Origin: Bordetella ansorpii
GTDB taxonomy: Bacteria; Pseudomonadota; Gammaproteobacteria; Burkholderiales; Burkholderiaceae_B
DNA: 64,000 bases
Reading direction: 5' to 3'
Assembly (NCBI RefSeq): GCF_900078315.1
Contig: NZ_FKBS01000015.1
Coordinates: 1-64,000 of the forward strand
Shown here: positions 7,661 to 17,700 of the stretch, one piece after another
How the letters are laid out: each line of letters starts with the position of its first letter
Position numbering within the stretch: the stretch's first letter is position 1
Notes under the pieces: model-generated
Database searches by the model: none
The model's input: the letters and a program-made list of their open reading frames with translations, nothing else
Told to the model about the DNA's origin: nothing
Made by a program: the position numbers and the translations under genes

Positions 7661-8604
7661 TGCACGACCCTATTCTCGACAAACAGGCGCGCGACTGGCT
7701 GCGCCACCTGACCTCCGGACAGGCCACGGGCCGCGATGTGAAGCGGTTCGAGCAATGGCGCGACGCCAGCGCGCAGCATCGGGCGGCCTGGAACAGCGCG
7801 CGCCGGAGCTGGCGCGACCTGGGTGACCTGGGGCGCGCCTGGCGCGAGCGCCGGCCCGCCGAGCAGCCGGTCCGTTCGCGGCGCAGGCTGATCCTGGGGG
7901 CGGGGTTGGCGGCAGGCGGCGCCGCGGCCACCGCACTGGCGACGTTCCCGCCGCTGGCATTGTGGCCGTCGCTGCGCGAATGGGGCGCGGACTATCGCAC
8001 GGCGGTCGGCGAGCAGCGCCGGCTGACGCTGGCGGGGGATGTGCATGTCGTCATGAACACGCGCACCAGCCTGTCGTCCTGGATCGAGGCGGGACAGCAG
8101 CGCATCGAACTGCTGGAAGGCGAGGCCGCCTTCGAGTGCGCGCAGGGGGACCGGCCACTGGAAATTCTGGCCGGCGGCGGCAGTATCCGGGCCGGCGTGG
8201 CCAGCCTGGACGTGCGGCGGCTGGCCGGCAATGTCTGGGTCACCTGCCTGGCGGGCCAGGCCGAGGTGCTTCACGGCGGGCGGCTACTCGCGCTGGGACC
8301 GCGGCAGCAAGTCCGCTACGACCGGGAAGACCTGCAGGCCGTCGTCGCCGTTGCCGATCCTTCTGCCGCCGCCTCCTGGCGCAACGGCGTCGTGGTGATC
8401 GACAACCTGTCGTTGTCCGACGCCGTCGATGAGATCAACCGCTATCGGCCCGGCCGGGTGGTCCTGGTCAATGACCGGCTGGCCGGACGCCGCCTGAGTG
8501 GGCGGTTCCCCATCGGCGACCTCGATGTGGCCCTGAGCCAGATCGAACGCCTGCTGGGCGCGACCCTGCGGTACGGGCCTGCCGGACTGGTGTTGATTGC
8601 CTGA
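7657..8604 (+). CDS. FecR-family anti-sigma/sigma regulator (VreR-like)
   Basis: The 315-residue protein begins with a cytoplasmic DUF4880-like sigma-binding domain (QARDWLRHLTSGQATGRDV, AWNSARRSWRDLG). One transmembrane helix follows near residues 72-95 (RRLILGAGLAAGGAAATALA). Then come a periplasmic FecR domain (TAVGEQRRLTLAGDVHVVMN, IELLEGEAAFE) and a C-terminal STN-like domain (VIDNLSLSDAVDEINRYRPG, LSGRFPIGDLDVALSQIERLLG). This is the standard order for transmembrane anti-sigma factors of cell-surface signalling systems. The C-terminal domain would meet the STN domain of the protein encoded at 6439-7134. The start overlaps the sigma gene; an in-frame ATG one codon later is equally possible. 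Confidence 0.92.
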   Translation: MMHDPILDKQARDWLRHLTSGQATGRDVKRFEQWRDASAQHRAAWNSARRSWRDLGDLGRAWRERRPAEQPVRSRRRLILGAGLAAGGAAATALATFPPLALWPSLREWGADYRTAVGEQRRLTLAGDVHVVMNTRTSLSSWIEAGQQRIELLEGEAAFECAQGDRPLEILAGGGSIRAGVASLDVRRLAGNVWVTCLAGQAEVLHGGRLLALGPRQQVRYDREDLQAVVAVADPSAAASWRNGVVVIDNLSLSDAVDEINRYRPGRVVLVNDRLAGRRLSGRFPIGDLDVALSQIERLLGATLRYGPAGLVLIA

Positions 8605-8622
8605 ACGTCGCGTGGCATTCCA

Positions 8623-8652
8623 GGAAATGTATCAAGCCATAAAAATTTAATC
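8623..8652 (+). promoter_or_regulatory. Candidate ECF-sigma promoter for the exoprotein gene
   Basis: GGAAAT (8623-8628) is followed by 17 bases and then TTTAATC (8646-8652). GGAAAT is the -35 sequence of the E. coli fecA promoter used by FecI. The site lies just after the anti-sigma gene and about 110 bases before the exoprotein start, in a locally AT-rich patch. This is a pattern match by eye only. Confidence 0.4.
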
Positions 8653-8763
8653 AGGGACGAGCTTCCGGTTGCCGGGCGCCCGCACGTCTATGCGGGGTAA
8701 CGGTCTTGTCGACGGAAGGTTCTCCGGCGGGGCCGATGGCCCAAGTTTTCCGGAACTCTCTCC

Positions 8764-11700
8764 ATGCCCGTTCGCTCTGTGTCCCGCGCCGCCGTCCCGG
8801 CCTTTCCCTTGCAGCCCACGGCGTTGCATGCCGCTCTGGCGGCGTTGCTGCTGGCCGGTGGCCTGGCTGCTCCCATCCAGGCCCACGCCGCCGGCGCGTG
8901 GTGGGCGGTGCAGGGGGCCGCGCGGGAAAGCGTGTCCGGCGCCGCCGGTCTGAACGCCGCCCGGCTCAAGCGGGCCCAGGGCGCGTCCACGCAATCGGCG
9001 AACCAGCGGCTGGCCGCCGAGCAGGCAGAGCGGATGGTCGCCAACGCGGGCCGCACGGCGCAGGTGATCGCCGCCGAGATGGCGCGCCAGCAGCGCGAGC
9101 GCGACAGACTGTTGGCCGGTCCTTCGTCCATTCCGGAGGGCGTGGCGCCCGGCGGGCTGCAGCAGGATCTGGCCGCGGGCTGGGAGGGCGCCGAGCAGGC
9201 GCTGCGCATCCGGCAGGAGCAGGGCCGCACCGAAGTCGCCATCAGGCAGGACAAGGCGAAGGCCATCCTGAACTGGAAGACCTTCAACGTCGGCAGAAAC
9301 ACCACCGTGCATTTCGACCAGAGCGCGGGTACGGATGCCAGGACGGGACGCAACGACTGGGCGGTGCTCAACCGCATCACCGATCCCAGCGGCAAGCCCA
9401 GCGAGATCGCGGGCCAGATCAAGGCCGAAGGCAGTGTGTATCTCATCAACCGAAACGGCATCATCTTCACCGGAACCAGCCAGATCAACACCCGCAGCCT
9501 GGTGGCCTCCAGCCTGAAGCTGACGGACGAGCAGTTCAGGGCGGGCCTGAACGTACGGCTCGGGGCGAACACGGGCGATCCGGGCTACTGGAGTGGCCTG
9601 GAGATCGCGGTCGGCATTCCCACCTTCGGCGAAAACCCCACGAACTTGCCGGCCGACTCGCTCGTCCAGTTTGCCGACATGGGGCCTGCCTTCGATCCGG
9701 GCGCGGCGCCGGGCGATGTCAAGGTGCAGGCCGGCGCGCAGATCAAGGCGCAGGGCGGCCATGTGCTGCTGTTCGCGCCCAAGGTGAGCAATGCCGGCAG
9801 CATCCGCACGCCGGACGGCCAGACCTTGATGGCCGCGGGCGAGAACGTCTGGCTGGAAGCCAAGGCGGACGACCCCTCCGTGCGCGGATTCGATGCCGTG
9901 GTCTCGTCGGTGCGGCCCTGGGCCTTCCCGGCCAGGTTCCTGGTCGAGCCGCGCACAGACCCCGCCTTCCAGCAGTATCTGATCGGACGAATCGTGTCCG
10001 ACATCATGCCGCGGATGGAGCAGCGCGCGGCAGAGGTCGGTTACAGCGTGCTCAACACCGGCATCGTGCAGGCCGATCATGGCGACATCACGCTGGTATC
10101 GCGCGAGATCAACCAGAACGGCGTGCTGCAGGCCAGCACGGCGCTGAACAACCGGGCGGGCTCCATCCGCCTGCGTGCGTGGGGCCAGGGCGTCTACAAC
10201 ATCGACAACAATCTCGCCGCCTCTGCGTCGCATCTGGTGGCGTGGTCGGGGGGCGCGCTGACCCTGGGGCCGGACAGCATCACCCAGGTCGTCAACGATT
10301 GGCAGGACGCCACGCAGATCGAAAGCAGCGCGCTGGCGAACCGCTATCAGCCCGGCCGCATCGAGCTCTACGGCAAATCCATCGACGTGCAGGCCCGCGC
10401 CCAGGTCACCGCCGCGGCGGGCGAGATCGACATTCAGGCCCAGGCCAATCCCGCGGCCCTGCTGCGCCACCTTCAGTTCGGCGACGGCAGCCGCATCCTC
10501 GTCGGGGAAAATGCCACCATCAGCACCGCTGGCCTGCTGGAGATGCCTGTCGACATGGCCTCCAACTTCGTCGAGGCCGAACTGCGCATCAACGAACTGC
10601 GCGACTCTCATCAGCAGTCGGGCACCTGGCTCTACGGCAGGAAAGTCATCGTGGACCGGCGCAAGTCGGGCACCCTCGATGGCCTGATGGGGGGCGTGGA
10701 ATGGGTGACCGACGACTCGGGCAAGGTGGTCAAGGGCGCCTGGATCGGCACGCCGCTGGCGGACGTGACGGGTTGGGTCGGCAATGGCCTGGTCACCCTG
10801 TCCGAGCTGGCGGCCCGGGGCGGCAGCATCACGATCCAGTCCAACGGCTCGATGATTACGCGGCCGGGCTCCATCCTGGACGTCTCCGGCGGTTCGGTGC
10901 GCTACAGCGACGGCTGGAATACCGAGACCCTGCTGCGCGGCGCGGACGGGCGCCTGTACCCGATGTCGTCTGCTCCGGCGGACATGATCTACGTCGGTAT
11001 CGCGGGCCAGTATCAGGCGACGCACGCGCGCTGGGGCGTCACGCGCACTTTCCTGAATCCCGTGCTGCCCGCACGGCGCTGGGAGCGCGGCTACGCCGAA
11101 GGACGAGAGGCGGGCTCGATCGAAATCCTGGCCGGCAGCGCCTTCATTCTGGAAGGCGAGATGAAAGGCTCGGTGCAGCCGGGCGACCGCGCGCAGGAAC
11201 TGTCCGACCTGCCCCAGGCCGGCCGGCTTTTGATCGGCTCCAATCGGGCGCAGGAAGGCCTGTGGACCCTGGGCAAGGTCATCATCGGCAATACGCCTAC
11301 GCTGTTGCCCGAGGACTTCACCATCGACAGCCCGCTGGGCAAGGACGCTTTCCTGACCGAGGAGGAAGGCCAGTCCGCGGGCACCGCCGCGGGCGCGGGC
11401 CGGACCACCTGGCTGTCGGCCGCTTCGCTCAGCCATTCCGGCATGGGCTCCATCGAATTGAACCTGACCGCCGGTTTCAACCTGGAAGAAGGCACCGTGG
11501 TGAACCTGACGCCGGGCGCCCGCTTTGTGGCCCAGGTCTACGATGGCTCGGGCAACCCTGGCGATTTCGACATCCAGGGCAGCCTCATCGCACCGGGCGG
11601 CAGCATCACCCTGAGCGCGGGCGGGGTCGCGGACAGCGTGCTGCGGCTGGGCGCGAACAGTGTACTGAGCACGGCGGGCCAGTGGATAAACGACACCGCC

Positions 11701-14700
11701 AGCGGCGGCGCCACGTTGGGCCGCGCCATCCACGGCGGCAGCATCGTGCTGGGCACGCCCGTGAAAGAAGGCCTGGGGACGGTGTACGGCAAGGTGGACG
11801 TGGCGGCGGGCGCGGTGGTGGACGTATCCGGCGGCGGCTGGCTGCCCGATGCCGGCCCGGACGGCCGCGGCGGCAAGATGCGGGCCGGCAACGGCGGTAT
11901 CGCCAGCCTGATGGCGTTCGACAGCGCCGCGCTCGATACGCTGGACCTGCGAGGCTGGTCGGGGGGCAACGCATCCCGGCTCAGCATCATGGCCACCAGC
12001 GACGTGCAGCTGGGCGGCGCGGCGCCCGGGGGGGAAGCCGTTCCCGGCGCCCCGGAAACCCTGCATCTGCCCGAAACGCTGTTCAGCGAGCGCGGCTTCG
12101 GCACGATCAGCGTCCGCTCGCTCGGCGGGGATGTCGTGGTCGCGCAGGGGGCGCAAGTCCGCGTCCTGCCCACGGGGTGGGACATGTCGGCGCCACTGGC
12201 GTTGCGGGGGCTGCCCAGCGGCCAGTCCTTGGGCAGCGTGCTGGGCCCCGTGGCGCTGGATGCCTTGCCCGGAGACGTCCGCGCCGCGCGCGCGCCCGGC
12301 GGCCTGTCGCTGACCACCGGCGTATCCGGTGGAAGCATTCGCATCGATGCGGGCTCCCTCATGCAGGTGGAACCCGGTGGGTCCGTGTCCCTGGATGCGG
12401 GCGGATCCGGGCAAGCCACCATCGCGGGCCGCATCGTCGCACCGGCGGGCACGCTGGACATCCGGGCCGTCACCTCGTTGACGCTGGCCGAGGGGGCGGA
12501 ACTGCTGCTGCCCGGCGTGGCGCAAGTTTTCTACGATCCGGTGACGCAGTTGCAGCGGGGCAAGGTCCTCGCGGGCGGCACGGTCTCGCTGACGGCGGGT
12601 TCGCTCGACGCGCGGGCAGGTTCGTCGATCGACGTATCCGGCGCCAGCGGCACGGTGCAATACTGGGCTCGCGATGCGGGCGTGCTCGGCCCCAACCGGC
12701 GCGCGGCGCAGGAACTGGGCAGCGATGGCGGCGCGGTGGCGGTCACGGTGTCGGCGGGCGGCGCCTTCAACGCCACGTTGCGCGCCCACGGCGGCAATGC
12801 GCTGGCGGCGGGCGGCTCCTTGTCCATCGTGGACACCAGCTCGGCCGGCAGCCCGTCCGGAGACCTGGTGACGCCTGACATCGGGTCGTTCCTTTTTTAC
12901 CGGACACCCGCCGGAATGACCGGTACGCACACGTTCGACGGCGTACAGTACACCCGCGTCATCGGCACGAGCGCCAACCTCGACGTGTTCGACGAGTACG
13001 TCGGCGACGTCCGGATGGCCAGCGCAATGCGCACGGCGATCAACGGCACATTGCCGACGCTGGTTTCCAGCAGCAACGGGATGGTCATCGACGCTGGCGC
13101 GGCGTCGGCCAGCGGGTCCGGCCAGGGCATGGCGGCGTGGGAATACAACACGTCCATCGATCCGCGGGTGGTCGAGCTGCTCAACAAGTATTTCTGGAGC
13201 GGCACCGGGACGGCCTTGAGCCACAAGATCAACATCGGCCGCATCGCCACGTCGGACAGCACCCTGCACGTATCGGCGGCATCGCTGCAGAACACGGGCA
13301 TTTCCGCGCTGAGCCTGCAATCCACCCAGGTGGGCGTGCAGGTTTCCGGCGGCGTGGATCTGAATGTCGAAGGCCGCTTGCGCATCACGGCGCCGGTCAT
13401 CAAGAGCGACGGCAAGGGTGGTACGGCGCGCCTGCACGCCCACGCGCTGCAACTGAGGCCCCTGGCCGGCACGGTCGGCGCCGCCGCGGTCAATGCAGGA
13501 GAACTGATCCTGTCGGCCAGCCAGGTCCTCGATATCGCGGGCGGCAGCGTGAAGGGCGATGCCTCGCAATCGGTCAACGTGAATCTGCGGGGATTCGAGC
13601 GCACCGTGCTGGAGACCGGCGACCTGCGCTTCGTGGCGGGGTTGTACAGCGAAGGGGGCACTGACTACGACGACGCCAATCTGCGGGCCACGCTGGACGT
13701 GGATGGGGCATTGGAAATCCGGGCCGCGCAGGTCTATCCGGGCACGGCGGTGACGGCGCGGATCGTGTCGGGCCAGTCCATCGCGGTACGCGGCAACGGC
13801 AGCGCCGAGGCGCCGCTGTCGGCCGGCGGCAGCCTGACGCTGAGCGCGCCCGTGATCGAGCAGACGGGCGTGCTGCGGGCGCCCTTCGGCCAGATCGTTC
13901 TGGAAGCCAGCGACCGCCTGGTGCTGGGCGATGCCAGCCTGACCTCGGTCTCCGGCGCGGGCCTGGGCGTTCTCTACGGCACGCTTCGCAATGCCGAATA
14001 TTGGCTGGACCCGTCCAACCCGCAGGGCCGCAGCCGGACCAATCCCAACGATGCCGGCGTCCTGGACGAGAACCGTTATCTGTCTTCGCTGCCTGAGAAG
14101 CGCGTGTCCTTGCAGGCGCCGGACGTCAGCATGGCCGCGGGGGCGGTGGTGGACATCGCGGGCGGAGGCGAGCTGTACGCCTGGGAGCACGTGCCGGGGT
14201 CGGGCGGTTCGCACGACGCGCTGACGCTGCCGGGCATGTACGCCGTGCTGCCGCGCTATGGCGGGCTGTCGCCCGAGGTGGCCGCTGGCGGGGACGCCGC
14301 GGGCCGCAAGGTATGGCTGGCGGGCGGTGGCCTGGAAGCGGGCTGGTACACGCTGCTGCCGGCGCGTTATGCCTTGCTGCCCGGCGCCTTTGCGGTGCAG
14401 GCCACGGGGCAGGCCATGCCGGCGGGCGCTGTGTCTTCGGCAGAGGTGGCTCGCTTGCGCGATGGCTCGGTGCTCGTGGCCGGCCGGGTGCAGGACGCCA
14501 TCAGCGGCGCGCAGGATGCCGCATCGTCGGTCTGGCGCGTGTCCTCGGGCGATCTGGTGCGCAAGGTCAGCGAATTCAACGAAGCCCGGGGCAACGCCTT
14601 CTTTGCCTCGGACGCTTTCAAACTGACGCAGTACCGCCTGACGGGGCAGGACGTCGTCACCCCGCGGTTGCCGCGCGACGGCGGCGCGGTGGTCTTCAAG

Positions 14701-17700
14701 GCCGCCAGCTCCCTGGTTCTGGATGGCCAGTTGCGCGCGCAGCCTGACGAGGGCGGCCGAGGCAGCCTGGTGGACATTTCCGCCGACAGAATCGCCATCG
14801 TCGGCGCCGGCCAGGATGGCAGCGATCTGCGTGCCGCCGGCTATCTGGTCGTGGATGCCGGCAGCCTGACGCGCTTCGGCGCGGGCAGCCTGTTGGTGGG
14901 CGGCACGCGCACCGGCGACGCGCAGGGCCTGCAAGTGGACGTTGCCGCGAGCGACGTCGTGCTGCGCAACACGGCGGACTCCGCGCTGAGCGGTCCCGAA
15001 GTGATCCTGGCCGCCACGAATCTGGTGTCGATCGAGTCGGGCAGCGTGCTGCGCGCGGACGGCCAGGCTTCCGGCGAGGACACGGCGCTGGTGCTCAAGC
15101 CGCAGGCGGCGGCCCAGTGGAACAACAACAACACGCCGAACGACACCAACGACGATTACATCGTCACGCCTTCCAAGGACTGGGGCGCCTTGGTGCGCGT
15201 GAGCAGCGGCACGGCGGTGCGGGCGTTGCGCCAGAACGTGGACACCACGACGGGCGGGCAGGTGCGCATCGGCGCAGGCGCCCGGCTGGACGGTGGCGCG
15301 GCATTGCTGATCGATGCCACCAACACGACCGAGATGGCGGCGGGCGCCCAGGTTTCCGGCACGGCCCTGTCGGTGGCCGCGGGCCGCATCGGCATTGGCG
15401 GGGGCTCCGCCGGCCTGGTGCTGGACGCCGACGCGCTGGCGCAGCTGTCGCGCACGCAGGCGCTGACGCTGCACAGCTACGGCAGCCTGGATTTTTATCG
15501 CGCGCTGGACATGCGCGATCTGGCGCAGGTGGTGCTCGATGCCGCGGCGCTGCACGGTGCCGGCGCCGACGCCGTGCAGGTGCAGGCCACCCGCCTGACG
15601 CTGCAGAACACCGGGGCGCAGGCCGCTGGCGCCGGCGTGGGCAGTGGCCGCCTGGAACTGATGGCCGACGAGTTGGTGCTGGGCGCCGGCAATAAGTCCA
15701 TTTCCGGTTTCGGCCAGGTGCTGCTGACGGGGCGCCAGCGCATCGTGGGCGAAGGCAGCGGCGGCCTGGATGCCGGCGCCGCGGCGCTGACGCTGAGCGC
15801 GCCGGTGCTGCAAGGCGGCGCCGGGGCCGACCAGACGCTGCGCACGCAAGGCCAACTGGTGCTGCAGCGCACGGCGGACATGGACGCCGCCGCAATCACG
15901 GCGCTGGGCGCGCGCAGCCTGGGCGCTCGCCTGAGTCTCTCCGGCCAGGGCGTCACCATCGCCTTGCCGGTGCTGGCGCTGGGCGGCAGCGTCTCGGTGG
16001 ATGCCGGCACGGGCGACCTGACGGTCACGGAGCAAGGCAGCCTGCGCGTGGGCGGCCTTGAACAAGTGTTCTTCGACGTGCCTCAATACGTGGATGCCGG
16101 CCAGATCGGCCTGGCCACCCGTGGCGGCTTGATCGACCTGGCTCCGGGAAGCCTGCTGGACCTGTCGGCCCATGAGAATGGCGGCGACGCCGGCAACCTG
16201 ACGGTCGACGCATCGGCCGGCGGGCGCGTGAACTTCGGCGGCACGTTGCAGGCGCGCGCGGTCACGGGCAGCGGGAACGGCGGCCGCTTCGCGCTGGCCA
16301 TCGATCAATTGGCCGACTTCGGCTCGTTGGCGCAAATGCTCAACCAGACGGGCTTCAGCCAGTCGCGGCAATTCCGCATCCGCGAGGGGGACCTGACCAT
16401 CTCGGGCGCCACGCAGGTGGCGGATTTCGAAGTCATCACCGATCGCGGGTCGATTACCGTCGACGGCACGGCGCATGTCGACGCCAGCGCCACCTACGGC
16501 GGCAGCATCCGCCTGGTGGGCGGGGGCGGCCTGGCCATGCAAGAGGGCGCGGTGCTGGCCGCCCGCGCCACCGACGCCACCGACGGCGTGGGCAGCGGCC
16601 GCATCACCCTGGAGGCCGTCAACGGCAACCTGCAGCTGGCCGGCGGTACGCTGGACCTGAGCGGTGGCGAAGGCGGCAGGCTGCGGCTACGGGCGCAGCG
16701 CAATGCGGGCAACGACGGCGTGAACGTCACGGCGTTGAATGCCTCCGTACAGGGCGCCCGTTTCGCCGTGCTGGAAGGTGTGCGCAGCTACGCCAGCACG
16801 GATGGCACCGTGGAATCCGTCAAGGCCCTGGCCATCGACCAGGCCAATGCCTTTGCGGGCAACGCCTCGATCCTGTCCGGCCTGGGCGGCAATGCAGGCG
16901 CCTATAGCCTGGCCGCGGGCATCGAGATCACCAGCGCCGGCAACCTGACCCTGGGCAGCGATTGGAACCTCAACGGCGACTTCGGCGCGGCGCACCGTGA
17001 AGGAACCTTGACGCTGCGCGCGGCGGGCAACCTCAATCTCGATGGCCACCTGAGCGACGGCTTCGACGCGGCCGATCGGCAGGGCAGGCTGAGCACCGCC
17101 GCATCGTGGAACCTGCGCCTGGTGGCGGGCGCGGATCTGGCTTCGGTCGACGCGCTGGCCATGCAATCGCTGGGCGCGCTGGCGGCCGATGCCGGCACGC
17201 TGCGTGTGGGCACGGCCGACGTCACGCCGGGTAGCGGCGGCGCGGGCAAGCTGGTGCGCACCGGCACGGGCGACCTGACCGTGCGCGCCGGGCGCGACGT
17301 GATACTGGCGCACAAGGAATCCGTGCTGTACACGGCGGGCCGTGCCGAAGCGGACCCGACGCTGGGCGGGGGCTTCAGCACCGCAAGCAGCGGCGCCCAG
17401 TACGGCGCCGACGGCGGCCACGTCGACATCGCGGCGCAAGGCAGCGTGCAGGCGCCCATCGTTCAGGGGGCGCGATCGGATCAGATCCTGACGGAATGGC
17501 TGTTCCGCCAGGGGCGCTACGGCGGCGACGTTTCCAGCCCCTCCGGTTACTACGATGCATACCAGGTCGGCAACCCCTGGGACATCCCCCCGACCATGTC
17601 CGCCCAGGGCCAGCAACCGAGCTGGTGGGTGAACTACGCGAGTTTCGAGCAGGGACTGGGTGCGCTGGGCGGCGGCAACGTGCGGCTTTCCGCGGGCGGC

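Noticed and set aside
8647-16542. A 2631-codon open frame on the minus strand opposite the exoprotein
   Set aside because: It is the complement of a GC-rich, repeat-rich coding strand. Its translation is low-complexity Arg/Ala/His/Gln sequence with no start signals or domains. The plus-strand frame has a signal peptide, TPS domain and family blocks.
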